23,991 nucleotides of DNA from Clostridium_AB sp036639235 (GCF_036639235.1 NZ_JAVWJB010000027.1:1-23991), one strand, 5' to 3'. Shown: positions 14,841-22,216, counted from the first letter of the stretch. Program-made: numbers and translations. The notes: generated from the sequence alone by a model not told the origin.

Positions 14841-16985
14841 CTAATTCTCCTTACAACATATTTCTATTAGTGATCTTAGTTTCTTTATCTTATGCATTAT
14901 AATATTGTCATCTTCCTTAAAATTAATGGAAGGGTTTTCTTTAAGAAGTGATATCCTAACTTCTTGACTATTAGAAAGTATCTCCACTATACCACTTTTT
15001 CGAAGGAATGTAATAGCACTAAACATCTGATATGGGTTAATATTAAAATCCTCTGCTATATCTGAAAGCTTACCGCTTATATTTGAAGTTTGAAGCTTAG
15101 TAATAATATCCTCTAAAATATTACTACTTATACTCATATCCTCTATTGTAGAGTCTATTTTGCTTACTGTAGAATCATCAATAAAGTGATATATATTTAT
15201 TCCCTTATCACTAATTGTTTTGTAGTCTGCTTCAGATAACAAAAAGTCATAAACTAAAACATTCTCACAATTATTAATATAATCAACGCAGGGACATAAT
15301 ATAACACCTGATGATGAATCTTTTAAAATATTTCCTTCAACTTCAAATAATCCAAATATCTCATCAAGTTCATCTAAGGATTTCTTCGATGAAACCAAAA
15401 CACAACCTTTTTCAAAGCATAAAAAGTCCTTAAGAAAGTCCATATCCTTCTTTACAAAGTTTATGTCCAAAAGATTGTACTCTAAGTTATTATTATTAAT
15501 TCCCTTGGTAAGATACTTATAATAGTTATCTTTAAGACTCTCCTTTATCCACTTTTTGTAGGGTTTCATATCTTTTATAATTAACTGAACTGTACTTTTG
15601 CCCATCCAGTTGTTTTCATCTAAATTAAAAGCTATATCAACATTTTTCCAATCCTTGTCCATGTAGTTAGCTCCATAGTTAAATAATATTCCCTCGTAGC
15701 TAATATCATCCTTTTCGAATTGGATTTTAATGTGCTTCTCTCCATTTCCTATATATCTCTTAGAATTTATAAACATATCCTCCATACCAAAAATCGGAGT
15801 AGGGTTACCCATTCCAAATGGTTCTAAGGATTTAAGTGCCTCTACATTTGAAAGCGATATATCCTCACTTTCAAGAATCATATCTATTCTNNNNNNNNNN
15901 NNNNNNNNNNNNNNNNNNNNNNNNNNNNNNNNNNNNNNNNNNNNNNNNNNNNNNNNNNNNNNNNNNNNNNNNNNNNNNNNNNNNNNNNNNTCTTCACTAA
16001 TCTTATCTATAACTTCACTTAGTATTTCCTCTTCAATCTTCTGCCTGCTTCTATTCTCCTGATCTAGGTACTTTGCAATTTGCATTGCCTTATCATAGTC
16101 ATTTGTTGTAAAAAGCTCAACAGCAATCTTCGCATCACTAAGTCTTCCTATTGCATTAATTCTTGGTGCTATCTGAAAGGCAATTGCCCCTGAGGTTAGC
16201 TTATCCTCAACTCCTGCAATAGTTTTTAAAGCTATAAGTCCACACTTGTCAGTGGTTTTTAACTTTTCCATTCCCTGCTTTGCAATAATCCGGTTCTCAC
16301 CCTTAAGGTCTACAACATCTGCAATAGTACCTATTGCTGCAATGTCTAAGAACTCATCAACACCGTCAATATCATAATACATCCACAGCGCCTCTATTAA
16401 CTTAAATGCCACTCCACATCCTGCAAGGTTCTTACATGGATAATGACAATCCTGTCTTTTAGGGTTTATTACAATGGTATCTGGAATATCCTCTCTACAC
16501 TCATGGTGATCTGTAATAATAACATCCATTCCTAGAGATTTAATATACTTAACCTCTTCAAAGGCTGATATTCCACAGTCCACAGTAATTATAAGATCCG
16601 TCTTAAGACTCTTCAAATAGTTAATAGCATCAAAATTAAGTCCATAGCCTTCGTTTATTCTATCTGGCAAGTAATAGCTAACATCAATTCCTAGCTTAGT
16701 AAATGCCCTAAATAATATTGATGTGCTAGTTATACCGTCAACATCATAGTCTCCGTAAATAGTAATCTTTTGTCCTTTCTTTATAACCTCGTCTATTCTT
16801 TCAATAGCCCTGTTCATATCCTTAAACATAAATGGGTCATAAAGATTGTCTATTAAGGGGTTTAAAAATAGGTTCGCCTCTTCGCTGTTGTCTATTTCCC
16901 TAGATAACAGTAGTCTATTTAGAAACTCATTGCTATGTAATTTTGTTAAGCTATTATTAGTCTTTTTTATAATCCATTTCTTCAT
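14841..16985 (-). CDS. recJ: Single-stranded-DNA-specific exonuclease RecJ (interrupted by an assembly gap)
   Basis: 5'-3' ssDNA exonuclease of the DHH family, acting in recombination and repair. The DHH domain shows YGDYDVDGITSTSIL, the DHH motif itself in ITDHHE, and the conserved APRINAIGR segment. The DHHA1 domain with its GGH...AAG motif is not visible and falls in the N run (residues about 332-365 as drawn). After the gap come the OB domain and a long C-terminal extension typical of Firmicute RecJ. The drawn length of 714 is shorter than Bacillus RecJ (about 786), so the gap is probably larger than 100 bases. The start is ATG 16985, after AAGGGG. It is the first gene of recJ-apt, with its own promoter. 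Confidence 0.95.
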   Translation of the reverse strand: MKKWIIKKTNNSLTKLHSNEFLNRLLLSREIDNSEEANLFLNPLIDNLYDPFMFKDMNRAIERIDEVIKKGQKITIYGDYDVDGITSTSILFRAFTKLGIDVSYYLPDRINEGYGLNFDAINYLKSLKTDLIITVDCGISAFEEVKYIKSLGMDVIITDHHECREDIPDTIVINPKRQDCHYPCKNLAGCGVAFKLIEALWMYYDIDGVDEFLDIAAIGTIADVVDLKGENRIIAKQGMEKLKTTDKCGLIALKTIAGVEDKLTSGAIAFQIAPRINAIGRLSDAKIAVELFTTNDYDKAMQIAKYLDQENRSRQKIEEEILSEVIDKISEXXXXXXXXXXXXXXXXXXXXXXXXXXXXXXXXXXRIDMILESEDISLSNVEALKSLEPFGMGNPTPIFGMEDMFINSKRYIGNGEKHIKIQFEKDDISYEGILFNYGANYMDKDWKNVDIAFNLDENNWMGKSTVQLIIKDMKPYKKWIKESLKDNYYKYLTKGINNNNLEYNLLDINFVKKDMDFLKDFLCFEKGCVLVSSKKSLDELDEIFGLFEVEGNILKDSSSGVILCPCVDYINNCENVLVYDFLLSEADYKTISDKGINIYHFIDDSTVSKIDSTIEDMSISSNILEDIITKLQTSNISGKLSDIAEDFNINPYQMFSAITFLRKSGIVEILSNSQEVRISLLKENPSINFKEDDNIIMHKIKKLRSLIEICCKEN
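15891..15990. other. Assembly gap (100 N) inside recJ
   Basis: Exactly 100 N. The missing DHHA1 motif and the short total length imply that the real gap is larger. The reading frame is nevertheless the same on both sides. Confidence 0.9.
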
Positions 16986-17021
16986 AGCATGTACCCCTTA
17001 GAATAATTGAAAGCATATAAT

Positions 17022-17051
17022 ATTATACATTGTCTTGATATGTATAATCAA
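17022..17051 (-). promoter_or_regulatory. Promoter of recJ-apt
   Basis: Minus-strand TTGATT (complement of 17046-17051), an 18-base spacer and TATAAT (complement of 17022-17027), about 37 bases upstream of the recJ start. It lies after the secF terminator, so recJ-apt is a separate transcription unit. Confidence 0.65.
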
Positions 17052-17120
17052 TGAAAAATATATAAAAAACATAAAAGATTTGTAGAATTTTTTAAAAAAC
17101 ATTAAGAAATTAGGAAAAAC

Positions 17121-17150
17121 AAAAGGGAAGACTATATAATCTTCCCTTTT
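17121..17150 (-). terminator. Terminator after secF
   Basis: The arms AAAAGGGAAGA (17121-17131) and TCTTCCCTTTT (17140-17150) are perfectly complementary, with an eight-base loop. A T-rich run follows on both strands, and the hairpin sits just after the secF stop. It ends the secD-secF transcript and could also act on plus-strand transcripts. Confidence 0.85.
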
Positions 17151-17172
17151 TCTTCTTTTTATTATAATTTTC

Positions 17173-18048
17173 TTATAACTTTTTCTTATATTTATCAGCA
17201 AGCTTTGCCCATACAGGAACTGCTATGAAGATAGATGAATATCCTCCAAATCCAATTCCTATAATCAGTGGAAGAACAAATTCCTTAACAGCTGATACTC
17301 CCATAATATATAGGGTTGTAATCGCTATTAAAACTGTAAGTATAGTATTAATTGATCTTGCCATTGTTTGTGTTAAGCTGGCATCTCCAAGTAACGTGTT
17401 TGTTTTGTAAATTTTCTTACGTGAGTTTTCACGAATTCTATCAAACACAACAACTGAGTCGTTTATTGAATATCCTAGTATTGTTAACACTGCAGCCATA
17501 AAGCTTGAGTTAATTGGTATTTGGAATAATGAGAATATACCAATTGTAATTATTAAGTCATGGATAAGTGATGCTATAGCTGCAACACCGAATCTCCACT
17601 CAAATCTAAAACTAATATAAATCAGAATACCTAGAACAGCAACTATTGATGATAGAAATGCTTTTTGAGTAAGCTCCTTACCAATTGATGGTCCTATTCT
17701 TTCTGCTGATAGTGGTTGACTATCCTTAAGACTAAATTCCTTCTTTACTTCCTTGAAAAGTGAATCTATATCCTTATCAGTAAATGTATTACTTCTAATT
17801 GTAACCTCATTACCTTCAACAGACTGAACCTGTACTGACTTATCGTATTTTTCTGCTATTTTTCTGACCTTAGTTACATCGTAATCCTTTTCCATATTAA
17901 TAGTTACTACTGTTCCACCAACAAAGTCTATACCAAAGTTAAGTCCACGAACAAATAGTGACCCTAAGGAAATTACTATAATAACCGCCGATATTATAAA
18001 CCATAATCTTGATTTCTCGACTATTTTAAAAATCTTTTCGTCTTTCAT
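17173..18048 (-). CDS. secF: Protein translocase subunit SecF
   Basis: Membrane subunit of the SecDF accessory complex, which uses the proton gradient to help SecYEG export proteins. The 291-residue protein has a first membrane span at about 12-32 and the conserved NFGIDFVGGT after it. A periplasmic P-domain spans about 45-125. Five C-terminal spans carry the signature SINDSVVVFDRIRE. Length is normal for a stand-alone SecF. The start is ATG 18048 with GGAGG upstream, 15 bases after secD, so the two are co-transcribed. Bacillus has them fused; here they are separate, as in many Clostridia. Confidence 0.97.
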   Translation of the reverse strand: MKDEKIFKIVEKSRLWFIISAVIIVISLGSLFVRGLNFGIDFVGGTVVTINMEKDYDVTKVRKIAEKYDKSVQVQSVEGNEVTIRSNTFTDKDIDSLFKEVKKEFSLKDSQPLSAERIGPSIGKELTQKAFLSSIVAVLGILIYISFRFEWRFGVAAIASLIHDLIITIGIFSLFQIPINSSFMAAVLTILGYSINDSVVVFDRIRENSRKKIYKTNTLLGDASLTQTMARSINTILTVLIAITTLYIMGVSAVKEFVLPLIIGIGFGGYSSIFIAVPVWAKLADKYKKKL

Positions 18049-18063
18049 AAGTAAACCTCCCCC

Positions 18064-19299
18064 CTACTTCCTACTATAAAGTCTAGGGTTCTTTACCCAA
18101 CCTGTATCAACGAATGATGTTAATAGGAATCTTGTAACAATAATAGCAGTTAACATACTACAAATAACTCCTATGTTAAGTGTTAGGGCAAACCCCTTAA
18201 CTGAACCTGAACCTAAGAAGTAAAGTGAGAACCCTGCTATAAGTGTAGTTACGTTAGAGTCAAGAATTGATGATAAGGCTCTTTTGAATCCTGCATCAAC
18301 TGAAGTACTTAAAGACTTACCTAGTCTTAACTCTTCCTTAGTTCTTTCAAATATTAGTACATTAGCATCAACTGCCATACCAATAGATAAAAGTAATCCT
18401 GCAATACCTGGAAGTGTCATTGTTGCACCTATGTTAATAAATATAACTAGGGTTAACATGATATATACAAGTAATGCAATACTTGCAATAAGTCCTGGTA
18501 TTCTATAAATAGAAATCATAAATATCATTATTAATACTACTCCGACAATTGTAGCCATAACACTTGTTGGTATAGCTTCTGCCCCAAGTGATGGTCCTAT
18601 TGTCTTAACCGTAGCTGGCTCTAACTGTACAGGCAGTGAACCTGATTTAATTAGCCCTGCTAGTCTTTCTGCCTCTGCAACATCTGAGCTTCCTGTAATA
18701 ATAGCCTCACCATTAGCAATTACACTATTAACTACAGGTGAGCTTATAAGATCACTATCCATATATATTGATATTGGCTTATTCAGGTATTCCTGAGTTG
18801 CCTTTGCAAACTTTTTAGTACCCTCTTCTGTTAACTTAAGCTGTACAACAGGTCTGTTAGTTTGGCCATCCATTCCAACTGAAGCTGTTTTAACATCTGT
18901 ACCCTCAAGTACTGTTTTGTTATCTGGTCCCTTAAACTGAAGCTTTCCAGTTCTACCAACCTGATCTAGAGCCTTCTGGGCATCGTAAATACCTGGAATC
19001 TCTATTCTTATTCTGTTATCTCCTGAAATAGCAACAACAGCCTCGGATACACCAAGTCCATTAACTCTTAGTTCTAAGAGTTCCTTAGTTCTTTGTAGTG
19101 TTTCCCTATCTACCTTGTCACCTTTGATTTCCTCTTCTATGTATACTCCACCTTTAAGGTCAAGTCCTGGCTTTAAGCTTTCACCTAAAGATAGTATCTT
19201 AAAGTTCTTACCAACATTAACTCCAAATGCTAGCACATATCCTACAACAAAAATAAATGCTATAGATATAATAAACTTAAGTGCAGCTTTTTTCTTCAT
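18064..19299 (-). CDS. secD: Protein translocase subunit SecD
   Basis: Partner of SecF in the SecDF complex. The first span (about 8-27) is followed by the hallmark GLDLKGGV. A periplasmic domain reaches to about 235. The C-terminal membrane domain carries GIAGLLLSIGMAVDANVLIFERTKEE, whose Asp lies in the proton path. The length of 411 is in the family range for the compact SecD of Firmicutes. The start is ATG 19299 after GGAGGG, with a TTGACT-17-TATAAT promoter at 19331-19359. It heads the secD-secF unit. Confidence 0.97.
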   Translation of the reverse strand: MKKKAALKFIISIAFIFVVGYVLAFGVNVGKNFKILSLGESLKPGLDLKGGVYIEEEIKGDKVDRETLQRTKELLELRVNGLGVSEAVVAISGDNRIRIEIPGIYDAQKALDQVGRTGKLQFKGPDNKTVLEGTDVKTASVGMDGQTNRPVVQLKLTEEGTKKFAKATQEYLNKPISIYMDSDLISSPVVNSVIANGEAIITGSSDVAEAERLAGLIKSGSLPVQLEPATVKTIGPSLGAEAIPTSVMATIVGVVLIMIFMISIYRIPGLIASIALLVYIMLTLVIFINIGATMTLPGIAGLLLSIGMAVDANVLIFERTKEELRLGKSLSTSVDAGFKRALSSILDSNVTTLIAGFSLYFLGSGSVKGFALTLNIGVICSMLTAIIVTRFLLTSFVDTGWVKNPRLYSRK

Positions 19300-19330
19300 A
19301 CCTCTCCCTCCTTCATTTTACGCTAGGATA

Positions 19331-19359
19331 ATTATACAACTGGTAATTTTGTTAGTCAA
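19331..19359 (-). promoter_or_regulatory. Promoter of secD-secF
   Basis: Minus-strand TTGACT (complement of 19354-19359), a 17-base spacer and TATAAT (complement of 19331-19336). It matches 11 of 12 consensus positions and is correctly placed about 30 bases before the secD start codon. Confidence 0.8.
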
Positions 19360-19411
19360 ACCTAAGTAATTATATACAAGGTTATTTATTCCAATTTATT
19401 TAAATAAATGT

Positions 19412-19417
19412 TATAAT
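19412..19417 (+). promoter_or_regulatory. Candidate -10 box for the 48-residue membrane peptide gene
   Basis: A plus-strand TATAAT lies 26 bases before the ATG at 19444. The -35 region (around TTCCAA, 19389-19394) is poor. It is divergent from the secD promoter about 50 bases away. Confidence 0.4.
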
Positions 19418-19443
19418 ATAGAAAAAGTATTGGATGTGAATAT

Positions 19444-19590
19444 ATGAAGCTTATTCTATATGGCATTGCAATTTCCCTGTTCGGAATTGAATTAACCTTA
19501 ATATCTCCAAGTTCTGCTATTGGGATTTTCGTATCATTTGCCGGACTTGTTGTGTCATCTATAGGTCTTGATAATAATAGAAAAAGCTGA
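19444..19590 (+). CDS. Small hydrophobic membrane peptide (48 residues), hypothetical
   Basis: An ORF of 48 codons, one of only two genes on the plus strand here. It encodes a peptide that begins MKLILYGIAISLFGIELTL. It has two hydrophobic stretches (about 3-20 and 25-41) joined by SPSS, and a polar tail LDNNRKS. The shape suggests a two-span or hairpin membrane peptide. A -10 box lies upstream. The ribosome binding site is weak (GGATG seven bases before ATG). The stop codon lies inside a terminator stem, a tidy gene end that argues for a real gene. It converges on the ranthipeptide maturase and diverges from secD. I do not recognise a family; a toxin-like peptide or a small membrane-complex subunit are possibilities only. 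Confidence 0.6.
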   Translation: MKLILYGIAISLFGIELTLISPSSAIGIFVSFAGLVVSSIGLDNNRKS

Positions 19591-19610
19591 GCCTAAACTA
19601 AGGCCCAGCT
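19585..19610. terminator. Bidirectional terminator between the small membrane peptide gene and the maturase gene
   Basis: A ten-pair stem (19585-19594 with 19601-19610) has a six-base loop and is flanked by A5 on one side and T6-7 on the other, so it ends transcripts in both directions. The single non-Watson-Crick position is A-C on plus transcripts and G-U on minus transcripts, so it folds slightly better for the maturase mRNA. Confidence 0.85.
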
Positions 19611-19617
19611 TTTTTTA

Positions 19618-20757
19618 TTATTCTTCGATTAACTTAGCTTTTATTGCTATAGCACACTCGATTCTCTTTTTCATCATTTCACAACCAAGTTCATAAGGAA
19701 CGTGAATATCCTTATTAAAGCTATAGTTATTAGCTTGGCATCCACCACTACAGTAGAANNNNNNNNNNNNNNNNNNNNNNNNNNNNNNNNNNNNNNNNNN
19801 NNNNNNNNNNNNNNNNNNNNNNNNNNNNNNNNNNNNNNNNNNNNNNNNNNNNNNNNNNACTGGAAGATCTTCATATCTTAACGCTAGAGGATGTCCATCT
19901 TCAAGAACAACTGGCTCGTTAGAAACTTCCTTAAATCCTTCGTTTGCCATTGCCATAACATCTTCATAAAAATCTAGGTTGTCCCTTGTAAACGTACCTC
20001 TTACATAGTACTGTTTAGACTTGTCCCTCATATCTACCATCTTTTTAATCTTAGGTAGAATAGCGTCATATGTTCCGCTTCCATCATATCTTGTTCTTAT
20101 ATTATCGTTAACTTCACGTCTTCCGTCTATACTTAAGATTACGTTACCCATGTTCTCATCAATATATTTCATATTTTCATCATTAAGTAGTGTTGCATTT
20201 GTTGTCATAGTAAATCTAATGTTTTTGTTATGCTTTGGACCTTCTGTTTTTCCGTACTCAACAATTTCTTTAACAGTTTTAAAGTTCATTAATGGCTCTC
20301 CACCAAATAAATCAACCTCAATATTTCTTCTAGGTCCTGATGTTTTGATTACAAAGTCAATAGCCTTCTTACCAACCTCAGCTGACATCATGCTACGCTC
20401 ACCATGATATTCACCTTCACATGCAAAGCAGTACTTACATTTTAGATTACAGTCATGTGCAATGTTTAGACACATAGCCTTAACAAAGTTCGGTCCATCA
20501 TCATTTAGAACCATTTCCTTATAAGGGTCCTCAGTAAATAGCATCCCTTGATTTATTAAATACTCTATTTCCTCAATACCCTCTTTAATTTGAGCCTCAC
20601 TATACTTGCTATTAAGCTCATTAACGTTCTCTGTAAGTTTCTTATCTTTATAGTGGTCTAGTATGTCATAAACAACGTCATCTATAACATGAATTGCCCC
20701 ACTGTGAACATCTATTAAAATCTTTAAACCACATTGCTCAAACTTATGAATTTTCAT
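19618..20757 (-). CDS. scfB: Ranthipeptide (SCIFF) radical SAM/SPASM maturase (interrupted by an assembly gap)
   Basis: Radical SAM enzyme that installs Cys-to-Thr thioether crosslinks in the SCIFF peptide encoded just upstream. The N-terminal 90 residues resemble the peptide-binding (RRE-like) domain of this family. The radical SAM cluster motif is CNLKCKYC at 103-110 (C103, C107, C110), followed by DLFGGEPLMNF for SAM binding. After the N run (residues about 300-333 as drawn) the SPASM tail shows CSGGCQANNYSFN, then GCEMM and ECA cysteines that bind auxiliary Fe-S clusters. The drawn length of 379 is well short of the usual 450 or so, so about 70-80 residues of the SPASM region are probably lost in the gap. 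The start is ATG 20757 after AGGAGG. It is co-transcribed with scfA through an attenuator. Confidence 0.95.
   Translation of the reverse strand: MKIHKFEQCGLKILIDVHSGAIHVIDDVVYDILDHYKDKKLTENVNELNSKYSEAQIKEGIEEIEYLINQGMLFTEDPYKEMVLNDDGPNFVKAMCLNIAHDCNLKCKYCFACEGEYHGERSMMSAEVGKKAIDFVIKTSGPRRNIEVDLFGGEPLMNFKTVKEIVEYGKTEGPKHNKNIRFTMTTNATLLNDENMKYIDENMGNVILSIDGRREVNDNIRTRYDGSGTYDAILPKIKKMVDMRDKSKQYYVRGTFTRDNLDFYEDVMAMANEGFKEVSNEPVVLEDGHPLALRYEDLPXXXXXXXXXXXXXXXXXXXXXXXXXXXXXXXXXXFYCSGGCQANNYSFNKDIHVPYELGCEMMKKRIECAIAIKAKLIEE
19759..19858. other. Assembly gap (100 N) inside the SCIFF maturase gene
   Basis: Exactly 100 N. It removes the first SPASM cysteines. Family length suggests that the real gap exceeds 300 bases. 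Confidence 0.9.
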
Positions 20758-20784
20758 ATATTTTCCTCCTAAAAAAGTTAAAAA

Positions 20785-20806
20785 GCAGTAACACTCAAGT
20801 TACTGC
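20785..20806 (-). terminator. Attenuator-like terminator between scfA and scfB
   Basis: The perfect 8-pair stem GCAGTAAC / GTTACTGC has a six-base loop and is followed on the minus strand by TTTTTAACTTTTTT. It lies between the precursor stop and the maturase ribosome binding site. Partial read-through would give much more precursor than enzyme, as is common in RiPP operons. Confidence 0.85.
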
Positions 20807-20814
20807 CTAAACCA

Positions 20815-20955
20815 TTAGTTGTTTTCACATTCAAGGTTAGCTACTGTACATGAAGTTTTACAAGCTGATTGACATGAGTTAGCACACTCCTTGCAACCTG
20901 GCTTACTTATGCTAGCCTTTAAAGCACCTAAGTTAATAGTCTTTATATGCTTCAT
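20815..20955 (-). CDS. scfA: SCIFF / ranthipeptide precursor peptide
   Basis: A 46-residue precursor of the SCIFF (six cysteines in forty-five residues) family. It starts MKHIKTINLGALKASISKPG, a leader for enzyme recognition. The core carries six cysteines at 21, 24, 28, 32, 36 and 43, and includes the near-invariant SACKTSCTV. From memory, the characterised CteA peptide is crosslinked between Cys32 and Thr37, and both residues are at those same positions here. The start is ATG 20955, seven bases after GGAGGG. It has its own extended -10 promoter (21033-21061) and is followed by an attenuator and the maturase gene. The mature product is probably a secreted or cytoplasmic signalling peptide, but its role is not established by the sequence. 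Confidence 0.97.
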   Translation of the reverse strand: MKHIKTINLGALKASISKPGCKECANSCQSACKTSCTVANLECENN

Positions 20956-21032
20956 GATAAAACCCTCCTTCATAAAAGCTAAAACTACTTAATGAGTCCT
21001 ATGTAACACGTAATCTTAAAGTTACCTTATAG

Positions 21033-21061
21033 ATTATAGCATACCTCATAGTGTTTCTCAA
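21033..21061 (-). promoter_or_regulatory. Promoter of scfA-scfB
   Basis: Minus-strand TTGAGA (complement of 21056-21061), a 17-base spacer and TATAAT (complement of 21033-21038). The -10 is extended by TGC (ATGCTATAAT). It begins 14 bases after the upstream gene's stop, so the peptide operon is transcribed independently. Confidence 0.8.
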
Positions 21062-21074
21062 TAAATTAATTAGC

Positions 21075-21461
21075 TTATCTTCTAAGTGTTACGCCAATCA
21101 TACCTGAAAGCATTCCAACTATTAATGACATTACAAGGGTTACTATAAACGAATACATGTTAACTTGTCCTGATTCAGTAAGCATTCCAACCACACCAAC
21201 AAGTAGAGTATATAAGCCTCCAAGAACCGCCCCATGTAGGAATCCCTTTGAACCTATTTTCATAGCCCCGTAGATTCCTGCATAGCAAATTGATAGAACT
21301 GTTATAACCCATACTGCTGTATTCATTTGACCGTCTGTAAATTTCATAAAATAGAACATAATAGAAGCTAAAATTAAAAGAACTATTGATAATACCCCTG
21401 CTCCTATAACTGCCTTTAGGTATGTAATATAAAGTTTGTCTTTTTCCTTCATACTTTCCAT
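21075..21461 (-). CDS. Small four-span membrane protein, TIGR04086 family
   Basis: A 128-residue integral membrane protein of unknown function from a Firmicute-restricted family, usually found next to yajC and the SCIFF genes. Four hydrophobic spans are visible at about 15-39, 45-66, 72-92 and 101-123. Small residues are rich in the last two (GAVLGGLYTLLVGVVGML, IVGMLSGMIGV). I choose ATG 21461 (MESMKEKDK), nine bases after GGAGGTG. ATG 21452 is also possible. The ribosome binding site lies in the right arm of a strong hairpin (21467-21503), so translation may be controlled. Upstream is an N run, so the link to yajC is inferred from order only. Confidence 0.8.
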   Translation of the reverse strand: MESMKEKDKLYITYLKAVIGAGVLSIVLLILASIMFYFMKFTDGQMNTAVWVITVLSICYAGIYGAMKIGSKGFLHGAVLGGLYTLLVGVVGMLTESGQVNMYSFIVTLVMSLIVGMLSGMIGVTLRR

Positions 21462-21466
21462 AAGAA

Positions 21467-21503
21467 AATCCACCTCCATAGTAATACATATGAAAGGTGG
21501 ATT
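21467..21503 (-). promoter_or_regulatory. Hairpin that sequesters the ribosome binding site of the TIGR04086 gene
   Basis: AATCCACCT and AGGTGGATT form nine perfect pairs, and CATA/TATG inside adds four more. The right arm, as read on the minus strand, contains the GGAGGTGG ribosome binding site and is followed by TTTCTT. It can act as a translational lock or as a weak terminator after yajC. Confidence 0.6.
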
Positions 21504-21513
21504 ATTTGTATTC

Positions 21514-21918
21514 TTATAANNNNNNNNNNNNNNNNNNNNNNNNNNNNNNNNNNNNNNNNNNNNNNNNNNNNNNNNNNNNNNNNNNNNNNNNNNNNNNNNN
21601 NNNNNNNNNNNNNNNNNNNTCGCTTGCTTCAATAGTCTTAACTTCTTCCTTCTTCTCGTCTTCAACAACTTGAGCAATAGCAACCTTTGACATTACTAGA
21701 GTAGTGTCTTCTCCGTCACCTGTTTCGATGATAATAGTTTCACCGTTAATAGCTATTACCTTACCGTGGATTCCCCCGATAGTAACTATTTTATCTCCAC
21801 TTCTTAGGTTCTCCATCATTTGGTTATGTTGTTGTTGTCTTTTCTTCTGTGGTCTAATTATCATAAAGTAGAACACAGCAAAAATTAATACTAATGAAAT
21901 TATATTTGCAGCCATCAT
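21514..21918 (-). CDS. yajC: Second YajC-like preprotein translocase subunit (3' end in an assembly gap)
   Basis: Paralogue of the YajC gene just upstream. It has one N-terminal membrane span (about 4-23) ending in YFMIIRPQKKRQQQ. The SH3-like YajC domain follows, with SGDKIVTIGGIHGKVIAI. The two proteins share long identical stretches. This copy carries an acidic C-terminal tail (EDEKKEEVKTIEAS) that enters the N run. I use ATG 21918, seven bases after GGAGGG. The upstream TTG (21933) would place the ribosome binding site inside the gene. The frame stays open across the 100 N to a stop at 21514, but the gap size is unknown, so the true end is uncertain. YajC associates with SecDF, encoded a little downstream. 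Confidence 0.88.
   Translation of the reverse strand: MMAANIISLVLIFAVFYFMIIRPQKKRQQQHNQMMENLRSGDKIVTIGGIHGKVIAINGETIIIETGDGEDTTLVMSKVAIAQVVEDEKKEEVKTIEASXXXXXXXXXXXXXXXXXXXXXXXXXXXXXXXXXXL
21520..21619. other. Assembly gap (100 N) after the second yajC
   Basis: Exactly 100 N. It hides the end of the second yajC and the start of the leader of the next gene. The real length is unknown. Confidence 0.9.
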
Positions 21919-21958
21919 AGTGTAGCCCTCCAATTCAAATTAAAATTAAAATCTAATA

Positions 21959-22216
21959 CTAGTTATTAACACGATCAATTGCAGATTTTAGCATAACTAG
22001 CTTAGTCTTGTTAGCCTTACCAGTTAAAATTGATACTTTGTCTTCATCAATCTTAACAACCTTACCATGGATTCCTCCAATAGTAATAATCTTGTCTCCT
22101 ACTTTAAGAGCATTAAGCATTTCTTTGTACTGTTGTTGTCTCTTCTTCTGTGGTCTAATTATCATAAAGTAGAACACACCGAACATCAGTACTAAGAAAA
22201 TTAAGTTCATTTCCAT
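21959..22216 (-). CDS. yajC: Preprotein translocase subunit YajC
   Basis: Single-span membrane protein that associates with SecDF. The 85 residues comprise a span at about 3-20, the conserved YFMIIRPQKKRQQQ, and the domain core GDKIITIGGIHGKVVKI. This is a normal compact YajC. It starts at ATG 22216, seven bases after AGGAGG, and lies 16 bases after tgt, the usual tgt-yajC pairing. A closely related copy follows 40 bases downstream. Confidence 0.95.
   Translation of the reverse strand: MEMNLIFLVLMFGVFYFMIIRPQKKRQQQYKEMLNALKVGDKIITIGGIHGKVVKIDEDKVSILTGKANKTKLVMLKSAIDRVNN

Noticed and set aside
16998..17201. A 67-codon minus-strand ORF after secF
   Set aside because: It overlaps the end of secF, runs through the secF terminator and the recJ promoter, and encodes a low-complexity Lys/Ile/Phe-rich peptide.
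21175..21489. A 104-codon ORF overlapping the TIGR04086 gene in another frame
   Set aside because: Its product is not domain-like, while the overlapping frame gives four clean membrane spans.
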